The notes under the pieces: model-generated | What the model saw: the letters and a program-made list of their open reading frames with translations, nothing else | Databases searched by the model: none | Told to the model about the DNA's origin: nothing | Assembly (NCBI RefSeq): GCF_023806565.1 | Contig: NZ_JAMTDV010000011.1 | Coordinates: forward strand, 1-37,848 | DNA length: 37,848 bases | From: Accumulibacter sp. | GTDB lineage: Bacteria > Pseudomonadota > Gammaproteobacteria > Burkholderiales > Rhodocyclaceae | Direction of reading: 5' to 3' | Shown here: piece after piece, positions 18,837 to 27,833 of the stretch | Layout of the letters: each line of letters starts with the position of its first letter | Position numbering within the stretch: the stretch's first letter is position 1 | Position numbers and translations under genes: made by a program

Positions 18837-20852
18837 TTAGGCGATGCCGACCAGACGGCGCGCTTGCCCAACGATACTTGCAACGTTGATGCCGAAGTAT
18901 GCGTACAGTTCCGCAGCCGGCGCGGATTCACCAAAACGGTCGATGCCGATCACCGCGCCATTTGGCCCGACGTATTTCCGCCAGAGGTCCGGGTGCCCTG
19001 CCTCGACGGCGAGCGTCGGGATCGTTGGCGGCAGCACTTCCTGGCGGTAGGAGACTGGCTGGAGATCGAACCGTCGCGTACAAGGCATGGCGACGACTCG
19101 TGCCGCAATGCCCTCCTGCCCCAGCATCGCTTGCGCCTCGACGAGAAGTGCGACTTCGGAGCCGGTACCGATCAGCACGACCCCCGGCGTTCGCCCCTCC
19201 GCTTCGCGCAATATGTACGCGCCGCGCGCGATGTTGGCAGTCTGCTCGGCGCTCCGTGCCAGGGCAGGCAGACTTTGACGGGAGAGCAACAGACAGGATG
19301 GGCCGTCGCGCCGTTCCAGCGCAGTGGTCCATGCCACAGCCGTTTCCACTGCATCGGCCGGGCGCCAGACGTCGAGACCCGGGATCAGCCGCAGGGAAGC
19401 GGCATGCTCGATCGGTTGATGTGTCGGGCCGTCTTCGCCGAGGCCGATCGAATCGTGAGAATAGATCATGAGCTGCCGCTGTTTCATCAAAGACGCCATG
19501 CGAATTGCGTTGCGCGCATAATCGGAGAAGACTAGGAAGGTCGCGGTGTACGGAATGAAACCTCCGTGCAGGGCGATGCCGTTGGCAATCGCGGTCATGC
19601 CGAATTCGCGTACCCCATAGTTGACGTAATTTCCGCCGGCCTCCCGGTTGGCGGGACGGGTCCCGCTCCAGTTGGTGAGGTTCGATCCGGTCAGATCGGC
19701 CGAGCCGCCGAGCAACTCGGGCAATATGGGGGCAATGGCTTCGATCACGTTTTGCGAAGCCTTGCGCGTCGCCACGGCGCTGGTCTGCTTCCCGAAGACT
19801 TCCATCAAGGCGGCAACGTGATCCTGCCAGTCGCTTGGCAGGTCTCCCCGCATGCGGCGATCGAAGTCATCCGCCAGCTCCGGGTAGCGATTGCGATAGG
19901 CGGCGAAATTCGCGTCCCATGCGTATTCGGCAGCTTCTCCTCTGGTGCGCGCGTCCCAACCGGCACGCACGTCGTCGGGGATTTCGAAGGCGGCAAACGG
20001 CCATTCGAGTTGGCGACGCGTGTTGACGATCTCGTCGCTGCCAAGTGGCGCACCGTGCACGTCGTGCGTGCCGCCCTTGTTCGGCGATCCAAAACCGATC
20101 ATCGTCTTGCAACAGATCAGCGTGGGCCGGCCGGTAGCCGTTCTGGCGAGGCGTATGGCGGCCTCGATCGAATCGACGTCGTGGCCGTCGCAATGTGCCA
20201 CCACGCGCCAGCCATAGGCCTCGAATCGTTTGGGCGTATCGTCGGCAAACCAGGGTTGCACATGGCCGTCGATTGAAATGTCATTGTCGTCGTAGAAGAC
20301 GATCAGCTTGGACAGTGACAAGCGGCCGGCCAACGAGCATGCCTCGTGGGAAATGCCCTCCATCAGGCAACCGTCGCCAACGAAGGCGTAAGTGTAGTGG
20401 TCGACGATCTTGTGTCCGGGGCGATTGAAGGTCTCGGCAAGCAGCCGTTCGGCGAGCGCCATGCCGACTGCGTTGGCGAGGCCCTGACCCAGCGGCCCGG
20501 TGGTCGTCTCGATGCCGGGAGTCATGCCGAATTCGGGGTGTCCGGGAGTTTTCGAATGCAGTTGCCGGAAGCGCTTCAATTCCTCGGTGGGCAGATCGTA
20601 GCCGCAAAGATGCAGCAACGCGTAGATCAGCATCGATCCATGGCCGTTGGAGAGAACGAAGCGGTCCCGGTCGGCCCACCGCGGATTGGCAGGATTGTGT
20701 TTGAGATGGCGACGCCAGAGGACTTCGGCGATGTCCGCCATTCCCATCGGCATGCCGGGGTGCCCCGAGTTTGCCGCCTGCACGGCGTCTATGGCGAGAA
20801 AGCGCAGCGCGTTGGCGCAACGACGGCGGAATTTGCGGGATTCGGTGGGCAC
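18837..20852 (-). CDS. tkt: transketolase
   Basis: Full-length transketolase (671 residues). It transfers two-carbon units between sugar phosphates using thiamine diphosphate, here in the regenerative part of the Calvin cycle and the pentose phosphate pathway. The N-terminal domain has [12 protein letters not shown] and the cofactor motif starting GDGCLMEG and ending in DDND. The middle domain has the conserved [19 protein letters not shown]. Start codon is GTG, well supported by AAGGAG six bases before it. It lies 45 bases downstream of prk, so it belongs to the fbp-prk-tkt operon. In Calvin-cycle operons this gene is often named cbbT. Confidence 0.96.
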   Translation of the reverse strand: MPTESRKFRRRCANALRFLAIDAVQAANSGHPGMPMGMADIAEVLWRRHLKHNPANPRWADRDRFVLSNGHGSMLIYALLHLCGYDLPTEELKRFRQLHSKTPGHPEFGMTPGIETTTGPLGQGLANAVGMALAERLLAETFNRPGHKIVDHYTYAFVGDGCLMEGISHEACSLAGRLSLSKLIVFYDDNDISIDGHVQPWFADDTPKRFEAYGWRVVAHCDGHDVDSIEAAIRLARTATGRPTLICCKTMIGFGSPNKGGTHDVHGAPLGSDEIVNTRRQLEWPFAAFEIPDDVRAGWDARTRGEAAEYAWDANFAAYRNRYPELADDFDRRMRGDLPSDWQDHVAALMEVFGKQTSAVATRKASQNVIEAIAPILPELLGGSADLTGSNLTNWSGTRPANREAGGNYVNYGVREFGMTAIANGIALHGGFIPYTATFLVFSDYARNAIRMASLMKQRQLMIYSHDSIGLGEDGPTHQPIEHAASLRLIPGLDVWRPADAVETAVAWTTALERRDGPSCLLLSRQSLPALARSAEQTANIARGAYILREAEGRTPGVVLIGTGSEVALLVEAQAMLGQEGIAARVVAMPCTRRFDLQPVSYRQEVLPPTIPTLAVEAGHPDLWRKYVGPNGAVIGIDRFGESAPAAELYAYFGINVASIVGQARRLVGIA

Positions 20853-20897
20853 GAAAGTCTCCTTGGGTGGGGCGCGGGAATGGGTCGGGGCGACGTC

Positions 20898-21773
20898 TCA
20901 GCGCGAACGCCGCTTCTTGTCCATCAACTGCAGGATCATCGGCGTGAAAATGATTTGCATGGCCAGGCCCATCTTGCCGCCGGGGCAGACGATGATGTTC
21001 GGTCGCGACATGAACGAGTCATGCAACATGCTCAGCAGATAGGCGAAATCGATCCCTTTCGGTTTGGCAAAGCGGATCACCAGCATGCTTTCGTCCTGCG
21101 ACGGAATATCCTGGGCGATGAATGGATTCGAAGTGTCGACCGTCGGTACCCGCTGAAAATTGACGTGCGTCTGGGAGAATTGCGGGCAGATGTAGTGGAC
21201 GTAATCAGGCATCCTGCGCAGGATGGTGTCCATCACCGCCTCGGTCGAATAACCGCGCTGCGCCTTGTCGCGATGCAGCTTCTGAATCCATTCCAGGTTG
21301 ATGATCGGCACCACGCCAATGCACAGATCGACGTGCCGGGCGATATTGATGGTATCGGTCTTCACGGCTCCGTGCAGACCTTCGTAGAACAGCAGGTCGG
21401 TGTCCGACGGCAGATCCACCCACTCGGTGAAGGTGCCCGGCGGTGATCCGTATGACTTGGCTTCGGCGTCGTCGTGCACATAGTGGCGACATCTGCCGCG
21501 GCCGGTTTCGCCGTACTGCCGGAACAGTTCTTCCAACTCGCTCAGCAGATTGGCCTCCGGGCCAAAATGACTGAAATGGTTGTCGCCGGCGAGACTTCGT
21601 TCGGCCATCGTTGCACGCATCTCGGCACGGTCGTAGCGATGGAAGCTGTCGCCCTCGATGATCGCAGCGTTGAGTTTTTCGCGCCGAAAGATGTGCTGGA
21701 AGGCGCGCGTCACCGAGGTCGTGCCGGCGCCGGAGGATCCGGTGATCGCAATGACTGGGTTCTTGATCGACAT
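20898..21773 (-). CDS. prk: phosphoribulokinase, bacterial (class I) type
   Basis: Protein of 291 residues, the length of the octameric proteobacterial enzyme that makes ribulose 1,5-bisphosphate from ribulose 5-phosphate. The P-loop is the family's variant GSSGAGTTSV near the N-terminus. The catalytic region has EGDSFHRYDRAEM, and LLFYEGLHGAV is the Walker B-like segment. Later HVNFQRVPTVDTSNPFI is typical of the class. The ATG at 21773 directly precedes the conserved start (MSIKNPVIAITG); the longer frame lacks support. It follows fbp by 159 bases and precedes tkt by 45. Often named cbbP in such operons. Its only known role is with RuBisCO, which is not encoded in this window. Confidence 0.96.
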   Translation of the reverse strand: MSIKNPVIAITGSSGAGTTSVTRAFQHIFRREKLNAAIIEGDSFHRYDRAEMRATMAERSLAGDNHFSHFGPEANLLSELEELFRQYGETGRGRCRHYVHDDAEAKSYGSPPGTFTEWVDLPSDTDLLFYEGLHGAVKTDTINIARHVDLCIGVVPIINLEWIQKLHRDKAQRGYSTEAVMDTILRRMPDYVHYICPQFSQTHVNFQRVPTVDTSNPFIAQDIPSQDESMLVIRFAKPKGIDFAYLLSMLHDSFMSRPNIIVCPGGKMGLAMQIIFTPMILQLMDKKRRSR

Positions 21774-21932
21774 GGAGTGCGGTCTCCGTAGGTTGGGAAA
21801 AATTTTCGCTCTGTTTCGCTGCTCGGAAACCGTCAAGGGATTTGCGGTCGAATCGTGGCCTTGCTCAGCCTCTCACTGGACGGTCCTGCGAAGCTTTCGG
21901 TGCTACCGTTGGGCGGCCGGCTGCACAAGGGT

Positions 21933-23015
21933 TCAGTCATCCCTGAACAATGTACGCGTCGAAAAGAGGGGCGATCTGAATGGCTGGTCATCGCCGCTTT
22001 CGTGTTCGCGGTGATAGCGCTCAATGCGCTCGACCTCGTCCCGCGAACCGAGAATGACCGGCACGCGCTGGTGCAGACTGGTTGGCTGCACGTCGGTGAT
22101 GCGTTCACTGCCGGTCGAGGCCAGACCCCCCGCCTGACCGACGATCATCGCCATCGGATTGGCTTCGTACATCAGGCGCAGGCGCCCAGGTCTGGACATG
22201 TCCTTGCTGTCGCGCGGATACAGAAATACGCCGCCTCGCATCAGGATACGGTGAACTTCGGCGACCATCGACGCCACCCAGCGCATGTTGAAATCCTTGC
22301 CGCGAATACCGGTCTTGCCTGCCAGGCATTCGGAGACGTAGCGCTGAACGGGCGGTTCCCAAAAGCGCTCGTTGGACGCGTTGATCGCAAACTCGCGAGT
22401 GTCCGGGGCAATGAGCAGATGGGGATGCGTCAGCAGGAACTCGCCGATGTCACGATCGAGCGTGAAGCCGTACACACCGCTGCCGACGGTCAGCACCAAC
22501 ATCGTCGACGGTCCGTACAGCGCATAACCGGCGGCGACCTGCCGATTTCCGGGTTGCAGAAAGTCAGCGGTACTGGGTCCGTCGGCACTACAATTCTCCG
22601 GACAGCGCAGCACCGAAAAGATGCTGCCCACCGAAAGGTTGACATCGATGTTCGATGAACCGTCGAGCGGGTCGAAGAGCAGCAGATACCTGCCACGAGG
22701 ATGCTCGGAGGGAATTCGATAGATGTCTTCCATCTCCTCCGAAGCCATTGCGGCAAGATGTCCACCCCACTCGCAGTGGTGGAGGAAGGCTTCGTTGGCC
22801 AGCACGTCGAGTTTCTTCTGGGCTTCTCCCTGGACGTTCTCGCTACCCTCGTCGCCCAACACGCCGGCCAGCGAGCCGCGAGATACACCCTGGGCGATCG
22901 CTTTGCACGAGCGAACCACGTCGCTGATGAGCATGGAAAAATCACCGACCAATGCCGGATTTCGGCGCTGTTCCTCGATCAGAAACTTGTTAACGTTGGT
23001 ACGTCCGCATAGCAT
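21933..23015 (-). CDS. fbp: fructose-1,6-bisphosphatase, class I
   Basis: Protein of 360 residues hydrolysing fructose 1,6-bisphosphate. The metal and substrate motif [11 protein letters not shown] is intact, and ASEEMEDIY upstream supplies further metal ligands. The C-terminal half has [27 protein letters not shown] and [13 protein letters not shown], all typical of class I. The start at 23015 ([16 protein letters not shown]) has GGAG nine bases before it. It is the first gene of the fbp-prk-tkt operon and divergent from cbbR, so CbbR control is likely. Often named cbbF in this setting. The C-terminal tail after GSRDEVERI is slightly longer than in enteric enzymes. Confidence 0.95.
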   Translation of the reverse strand: MLCGRTNVNKFLIEEQRRNPALVGDFSMLISDVVRSCKAIAQGVSRGSLAGVLGDEGSENVQGEAQKKLDVLANEAFLHHCEWGGHLAAMASEEMEDIYRIPSEHPRGRYLLLFDPLDGSSNIDVNLSVGSIFSVLRCPENCSADGPSTADFLQPGNRQVAAGYALYGPSTMLVLTVGSGVYGFTLDRDIGEFLLTHPHLLIAPDTREFAINASNERFWEPPVQRYVSECLAGKTGIRGKDFNMRWVASMVAEVHRILMRGGVFLYPRDSKDMSRPGRLRLMYEANPMAMIVGQAGGLASTGSERITDVQPTSLHQRVPVILGSRDEVERIERYHREHESGDDQPFRSPLFSTRTLFRDD

Positions 23016-23061
23016 GGCGATACTCCAGGAGAAACCTCTTGTCGATCGGGAGATTGCCCAG

Positions 23062-23067
23062 ATTCTA
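23062..23067 (-). promoter_or_regulatory. possible -10 box of the fbp operon
   Basis: TAGAAT on the minus strand, 47 bases before the fbp start. The -35 region is poor, as expected for an activator-dependent promoter. The LysR-type palindrome is centred roughly 48 bases upstream of the inferred transcription start. Confidence 0.4.
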
Positions 23068-23090
23068 GCCGCATGATACAAAAACGCTAG

Positions 23091-23116
23091 TTAAACATAT
23101 TGTTTGTATAGTTTAA
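23091..23116. promoter_or_regulatory. CbbR-type (LysR family) operator between fbp and cbbR
   Basis: TTAAAC (23091-23096) and GTTTAA (23111-23116) are perfect inverted arms around 14 AT-rich bases, with a second nested pair AAAC-N5-GTTT at 23093-23105. It sits in a markedly AT-rich stretch in an otherwise GC-rich region, 14 bases before the cbbR start. This placement suits both activation of fbp and autorepression of cbbR. Confidence 0.65.
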
Positions 23117-23129
23117 TAAAAAATTATCG

Positions 23130-24041
23130 ATGAGAAACGCCACAATTCGCCAACTCCAGATTTTTTCGGTTGCTGCCAGCCACCTTTCGTTCGCCCGCGC
23201 CGCAGAGAACCTGCATCTGACACATGCGGCGATCTCGCTGCAGATCAAGCAACTGGAGGATGTCAGCGGTACGCTGCTGTTCGAACGAATCGGGAAGCGG
23301 GTCTTCCTGACCGAGGCCGGCGAGATACTGCTCAATCACACGCGCCAGATCCTGCAGTCACTGAAGGAAGCAGACGAGGCGCTGCTGGCACTGAAGGGAT
23401 TGAAGGGCGGGCGCATCGCAGTCGCCGTCGCGAGCACGGCAGAGTATTTTGCTCCCGGCTTGCTGGCGCAGTTCCGCAAGACGCAGGCCGACCTGCGCAT
23501 ACGCCTGCTGATCGACAATCGCGACACGGTCAGTCGCCTGCTTTCCGGCAACGAAGTCGACCTGGCGATCATGGGTCGACCGCCGGCACAGCTCGACGCG
23601 GTGGCAGTGGCCTTCGCCCCGAACCCGCTGGTAATCGTCGCCAATTCCGATCATCCCTTGAGCAGGATGGCGAGTGTCGCCATCGAGGATCTTGCAGGCG
23701 AAACGCTGATCGTGCGTGAGCCCGGATCGGGGACTCGTCTGGCGATGGAAGAGTTCTTCGATGAGCGCTCGATCAAGGCGCGCATCGGAATGGAAATGGG
23801 CAGCAATGAAGCGATCAAGCAGGCGGTGATCGCCGGGCTGGGCATCAGTTTCCTGTCGCAGCACACGCTCGGCCTGGAACTGAGAGCCGGGCGGCTGACC
23901 ATTCTGAAAGTGGAAGGTACCCCGGTGATGCGTCGCTGGCACATCGTTCGCCACAAGAGCAAGCACTTGACTCCAGCCTTGTCCGCCTTCTGGGATTTCG
24001 TTCTCGAATTCGCTCCGGGCTATCTGAGAACGCTCGTCTGA
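23130..24041 (+). CDS. cbbR: LysR-family regulator CbbR
   Basis: Protein of 303 residues. The N-terminal winged helix-turn-helix is RQLQIFSVAASHLSFARAAENLHLTHAAISLQIKQLE, followed by LFERIGKRVFLTEAG. The C-terminal effector-binding domain has the usual two subdomains, including DLAIMGRPP and GLGISFLSQHTLGLEL. CbbR proteins activate Calvin-cycle operons in response to metabolites such as RuBP, phosphoenolpyruvate or NADPH. The divergent position next to fbp-prk-tkt makes the assignment strong. The ATG is 14 bases after the presumed operator, so the 5' leader must be very short or the gene is autorepressed. Its end lies only 15 bases from the end of the convergent kinase gene. Confidence 0.9.
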   Translation: MRNATIRQLQIFSVAASHLSFARAAENLHLTHAAISLQIKQLEDVSGTLLFERIGKRVFLTEAGEILLNHTRQILQSLKEADEALLALKGLKGGRIAVAVASTAEYFAPGLLAQFRKTQADLRIRLLIDNRDTVSRLLSGNEVDLAIMGRPPAQLDAVAVAFAPNPLVIVANSDHPLSRMASVAIEDLAGETLIVREPGSGTRLAMEEFFDERSIKARIGMEMGSNEAIKQAVIAGLGISFLSQHTLGLELRAGRLTILKVEGTPVMRRWHIVRHKSKHLTPALSAFWDFVLEFAPGYLRTLV

Positions 24042-24056
24042 GATGCCGCCCGGCAA

Positions 24057-25547
24057 TCAGGCGAAGCCGGTCTGCACAGGTTCCGGCACCAGAATCCGCG
24101 GTGGTCGTCGGTAAACAGGAAAGACGATTCTAGCGACACAGCCGGGGGGGCTTCCTTCCGGGGCGTCGCGGGTCTTCGGCCGGAGGCTGGCGTCGGCCTG
24201 ATGCAGTTCAGCGATCTCGCGGACGATCGCCAACCCAAGGCCGCTGCCCTCGCCGTCCGTGCCCTCGGCGCGATAGAAGCGGTCGAAAACCTTTAGTGAC
24301 TCTTCGTCCGAGATGCCCGGCCCGCTGTCCTCGATTTCGAGCAGGGCAAAATCGCCCTGCGCAATTACCCGCGCGGTTACTCGGCCATCCGTCGGTGTGT
24401 AGCGCAGGGCGTTGTCGAGCAGGTTGTTGATCATCTCGCGCAGCAAAAAGGCGTTACCCAGGATGGCAACGTGATCTTCAGCTTCGTAACCCAGATCGAT
24501 ACGCTTTTCGAGGGCCTGGACGACCCAGGTTTCCACCACTTCGCGCAACAATTGATCGAGATCGATGGCGACCAGCGGCTGCTGCGAGTGCCCGCTCGCT
24601 TCGGCACGCGCTAGCGCCAGCAGTTGATCGACGAGGCGTGAAGCGCGGTCGGCGCCGATCAGGATCTGCCCGAGGGCGTGCCGGAGCTCTGCCGGATCAG
24701 TTTCGCGCATTGCCAGTTGTGCCTGGGTCTTCAGGCCGGTTAGCGGGGTACGCATCTGGTGTGCGGCATCGGCGATGAAACGTCGTTGTGCGGTGACGTT
24801 TTGCTGCATTCTTGCCAGCATCGCATTGAATGCTTCCGTCAACGGCCGCAACTCTTCCGGAACGCGACGTAGCGCGATCGGAGACAGATCGGCTTCGCGA
24901 CGAGCCTCGATCCGGTCGCGCAAGCGGGTAAGTGGGCGAAGTCCCTGTGACAACCCGAACCAGACTAGGATGACCGCAAGCGGAATGATCACGAATTGCG
25001 GCAGAATCACGCTGGCGATGATCTTGTTTGCCAGTTGAGAGCGTTTCTCGGTCGTTTCGCCGACTTCGATCAGGACACCGCTGGCGGGTTGCGCGTCGGC
25101 GTCGAACAGATACAGGTAGGCGACGCGGAGCGTTTGGCCACGGTACTCGTCGTCGCGGAAATGCACTTCGCTGTGCTCTTCCTTCAACCATGCTGCGGGA
25201 TTCCTGGGCGCCGGCAACTCGCTGTCGCCGACAATCAGTCGGCCGTTCCGATCCAGCAGGTGAAAATACACATTGTCGATTTCGTCCGAGCGCAGAAAGA
25301 CCTGCGCCAATCCGGGCAGCGCCAGTTGCGGCCGACCTTCCACGAAGGTGATCTGGCGAGAAATCGCGGTCACATGCTCGCGCAGGGACTGATCGTAGGG
25401 AAAGCTCGCCACGCTGTTCGCAAAATAATGGGTGAAGGCGATGCTGATCGGCCAGACGAAAAGAAGCGGTGCCAGCATCCAGTCCAGAATCTCGCCAAAC
25501 AGCGAACGCTGGAGGTCAGGATTTTCTCTCTTCCGCAGGTTTCTCAA
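24057..25547 (-). CDS. TctE/QseC-like sensor histidine kinase
   Basis: About 496 residues. A first membrane segment (MLAPLLFVWPISIAFTHYF) and a second (VILPQFVIIPLAVILVWFGL) enclose a periplasmic sensor of the TctE type. A HAMP linker follows. The phosphoacceptor is in ADAAHQMRTPLTGLKTQ, and the ATPase domain has NLLDNALRYTP, DSGPGIS and GSGLGLAIVREI. The start is uncertain: TTG at 25547 keeps the conserved SLFGEILDW part and overlaps the regulator gene by about 30 bases, while ATG at 25478 is shorter and lies inside the conserved region. Co-transcribed with the response regulator upstream. The signal is unknown; TctE-type kinases often sense carboxylic acids. Confidence 0.88.
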   Translation of the reverse strand: MRNLRKRENPDLQRSLFGEILDWMLAPLLFVWPISIAFTHYFANSVASFPYDQSLREHVTAISRQITFVEGRPQLALPGLAQVFLRSDEIDNVYFHLLDRNGRLIVGDSELPAPRNPAAWLKEEHSEVHFRDDEYRGQTLRVAYLYLFDADAQPASGVLIEVGETTEKRSQLANKIIASVILPQFVIIPLAVILVWFGLSQGLRPLTRLRDRIEARREADLSPIALRRVPEELRPLTEAFNAMLARMQQNVTAQRRFIADAAHQMRTPLTGLKTQAQLAMRETDPAELRHALGQILIGADRASRLVDQLLALARAEASGHSQQPLVAIDLDQLLREVVETWVVQALEKRIDLGYEAEDHVAILGNAFLLREMINNLLDNALRYTPTDGRVTARVIAQGDFALLEIEDSGPGISDEESLKVFDRFYRAEGTDGEGSGLGLAIVREIAELHQADASLRPKTRDAPEGSPPGCVARIVFPVYRRPPRILVPEPVQTGFA

Positions 25548-26196
25548 GATAGTAGCCGAGCCCACGAACGGTGATGATGTTGACTCCGGTCGATTCGAGT
25601 TTCTTGCGCAGACGGTGGATATAGACTTCGATCGCGTTGTGGCTGACCTCCTCGCCCCAACCGCAAAGGTGATCGACCAATTGGTCCTTGCTGACCAGTC
25701 GCTTGGCGCGCGACAGGAGGATTTCGAGCAGGCCGAGCTCGCGCGCCGAAAGTTCGAGCATGTCGCCATTCACCAGCGCGCACCGGTCGGTCTGATCGAA
25801 GGTCAGCGATCCGCACTGGATCGTCCGCGAAGTGCCCGACGAGCGGCGGCTGAGCGCGCGTACGCGTGCTTCGAGTTCGGCGAGCTCGAACGGTTTGGCC
25901 ATGTAGTCGTCGGCGCCGAGATCGAGTCCCTTGACGCGATCGTCGATGCCGTCGAGAGCCGTCAGGATCAGTACTGGCGTTGTCGAGTTGCGCGCCCGCA
26001 GGCGGCGCAGCACGTCCAGTCCCGCGAGTCTGGGCAGTCCGAGGTCGAGGATCAGCAGATCGTAACTATTGGTCAACAGCGCCGTATCGGCATCCACACC
26101 GTTGTACGCGCAGTCGATCGCGTAGCCGCCCTGGCGCAACGATCGGCAGAGGCCATCGGCAATGATGCGGTCGTCTTCGGCGAGGAGGATTCGCAT
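25516..26196 (-). CDS. OmpR-family response regulator
   Basis: Protein of 226 residues. The receiver domain has the acidic pocket AEDD near the N-terminus, the phosphoacceptor in LLILDLGLP (around residue 51), the conserved T in LILTA and the K in YMAKPF. The C-terminal winged helix has LSARELGLLEILLSRA and VYIHRLRKKLESTGVNI then TVRGLGYYL. It partners the kinase that follows directly and overlaps it. A direct repeat just upstream of its start suggests autoregulation. The closest groups are TctD, QseB and PmrA. Confidence 0.93.
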   Translation of the reverse strand: MRILLAEDDRIIADGLCRSLRQGGYAIDCAYNGVDADTALLTNSYDLLILDLGLPRLAGLDVLRRLRARNSTTPVLILTALDGIDDRVKGLDLGADDYMAKPFELAELEARVRALSRRSSGTSRTIQCGSLTFDQTDRCALVNGDMLELSARELGLLEILLSRAKRLVSKDQLVDHLCGWGEEVSHNAIEVYIHRLRKKLESTGVNIITVRGLGYYLEKPAEERKS

Positions 26197-26222
26197 GACT
26201 GGCGGCGTCTCCCTAGGCGCGC

Positions 26223-26239
26223 GTAAGTTGTCTGTAAGT
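26223..26239 (-). promoter_or_regulatory. direct repeat, candidate response-regulator box
   Basis: On the minus strand ACTTAC-N5-ACTTAC, that is two copies of one hexamer 11 bases apart, one helical turn. This spacing is the usual arrangement of tandem sites for OmpR-type regulators of the PmrA/QseB/TctD kind. It begins 27 bases before the regulator's start codon, so it would overlap the promoter or early leader. Confidence 0.5.
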
Positions 26240-26253
26240 CCCTGCTCTTAATC

Positions 26254-26353
26254 TATACACGCTGTTCTCCTTTTCATGGTCCTGGGAGTTCCGGTCAGAA
26301 CCGGAACTCGGGGAGCGCCTGAATACTGCACCAGGTGCTCCCCGCCATTTTTT
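26254..26353 (+). ncRNA. candidate small RNA ending in an intrinsic terminator
   Basis: On the plus strand, opposite to both neighbouring genes, TATACA at 26254-26259 could be a -10 box. About 25 bases on there is a perfect 10-base-pair hairpin (26286-26295 with 26300-26309, loop CAGA), then a second 12-base-pair stem (26310-26321 with 26332-26343) and six T at 26348-26353. An unpaired C/T-rich stretch CTCCTTTTCATG before the first hairpin could pair with a ribosome binding site. No protein is encoded. The -35 box is poor (TTGTCT, 20 bases away). The next 220 bases up to 26574 contain nothing I recognise. Confidence 0.35.
26309..26353 (+). terminator. rho-independent terminator, plus strand
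   Basis: A stem of 12-13 pairs with one G-T wobble, loop of ten bases, then GCCA or CCA and six T. No plus-strand gene precedes it within 2 kb, so it terminates either a small RNA or antisense transcription of the two-component operon. Confidence 0.6.
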
Positions 26354-26574
26354 GGGAACACAAAACCACCGCGCTACCGATCGGTCGCCGGGCACGCTAG
26401 CGAGCAGTCCACCTTGCGAGTGTAACATGCTCGGCGTCGCCCTTTGTTCATGCGTCGAGTTGATGGCCGTGCCGACGGCCTTTCCCGTGACACACTTGCG
26501 GACTTCCCCGGTTGATGACTGGTTGGCAGAGGGCCAGCCATCGGACGGCCCTGGGCCGACCGTAACCCGCAGCG

Positions 26575-27750
26575 TCAGCGCTCGCCGCGCAGAACGGTTT
26601 GCACCAGCTTGACCCAGTAGCGGATGCCGAGCGAGAGGATTTCGTCGTTGAAATCGTAGTGTGGATTATGCAGGGTGCAGCCACCGTTGCCGGGGCCGTT
26701 GCCCAACCATACATAGCAGCCCGGTTTTTCGCGCAGCATGTACGCGAAATCCTCGGCTCCCATCGATGGCAACTCGTTTCCGCGTACGCGATCGACTCCG
26801 AGCAATTCGCTTGCCACGCGCCGACAGACCTCGGTTTCCGCCTCGCTGTTCACGGTTGGCGGATAGCGATGATCGAAGTGCACCGTGATCTCCGCCGCAA
26901 ATGTCCTGGCGATTCCCGAGCACAGTCGCTCGATGGCCTGTTCGACCAAATCCTGCGTTACCGTCGTAAAAGTGCGAATCGTGCCGCGCACGACCGCATC
27001 ATCCGGAATGACGTTCCACGCTTCGCCACCGTGGATCTGGGTGACGCTGACCACTGCCGATTCGCAAGGATGCAAGTTGCGGGCAACGACCGTCTGCAGG
27101 GCCAGCACCAACTGACTGGTGGCGACCAGCGTATCGACGCCCTGATGAGGCATTGCCGCATGGCAGCCCTGTCCGCGCACCGCAATCTCGAAGCTGCACG
27201 TGCCGGCCATCATCGGTCCCGCCATTACCGCCATTTCGCCCACAGGGATGCCGGGCCAGTTGTGCAGGCCGAACACCGCGTCCATCGGGAACCTTGCGAA
27301 AAGGCCGTCACGGATCATTACCTCGGCACCACCCTCGGATTCCTCGGCCGGCTGAAAAATGAAATGGACGGTGCCGTCGAAATCCAGTTCATGCTGGTGT
27401 TCCGCGACGTAGCGCGCCGCGCCGAGCAGCATTGCCGTGTGGCCGTCATGACCGCAGGCATGCATTCGCCCCTCGTTGCGCGAACGGTGAGGAAAGACGT
27501 TCTTCTCGTGCAGCGGCAGCGCATCCATGTCTGCGCGCAGGCCGATGGCGCGGCTACTGCTGCCCTGCCGCACGCTGCCGACGACGCCGGTGCCGGCGAT
27601 CCCGCAATGGACCTGCAAACCGTAGCTCGTCAACTCGCGTGCGACCAGTGCGGCAGTGCGCTGTTCATGGAACGCAAGCTCCGGATGCGCGTGGATATCA
27701 CGCCGAAGCCGCGCAAGCTCGCCGAGAAAGGGGAGTTCGAGAGGTGTCAT
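26575..27750 (-). CDS. M20-family amidohydrolase (hippurate hydrolase-like)
   Basis: Metallohydrolase of 391 residues, M20D type, that removes an acyl group from an N-acyl amino acid or related amide. RRDIHAHPELAFHE opens the protein. The metal site is in GRMHACGHDGHTAM, with the cysteine and histidines of this subgroup. IFQPAEESEGGAE carries the catalytic glutamates, and the dimerisation domain lies between about residues 185 and 300. LPSMGAEDFAYML and a late HYDFND histidine complete the site. The ATG at 27750 directly precedes the conserved start. Divergent from rapZ. The substrate is open. Confidence 0.9.
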   Translation of the reverse strand: MTPLELPFLGELARLRRDIHAHPELAFHEQRTAALVARELTSYGLQVHCGIAGTGVVGSVRQGSSSRAIGLRADMDALPLHEKNVFPHRSRNEGRMHACGHDGHTAMLLGAARYVAEHQHELDFDGTVHFIFQPAEESEGGAEVMIRDGLFARFPMDAVFGLHNWPGIPVGEMAVMAGPMMAGTCSFEIAVRGQGCHAAMPHQGVDTLVATSQLVLALQTVVARNLHPCESAVVSVTQIHGGEAWNVIPDDAVVRGTIRTFTTVTQDLVEQAIERLCSGIARTFAAEITVHFDHRYPPTVNSEAETEVCRRVASELLGVDRVRGNELPSMGAEDFAYMLREKPGCYVWLGNGPGNGGCTLHNPHYDFNDEILSLGIRYWVKLVQTVLRGER

Positions 27751-27833
27751 GAGCACTATCCGATCCAGTGGAGTACGCAGTTTATTCCAGAGTGGCTTGC
27801 TGCTGGAGACAGCCATCCGGTATGCTTCGCGTC

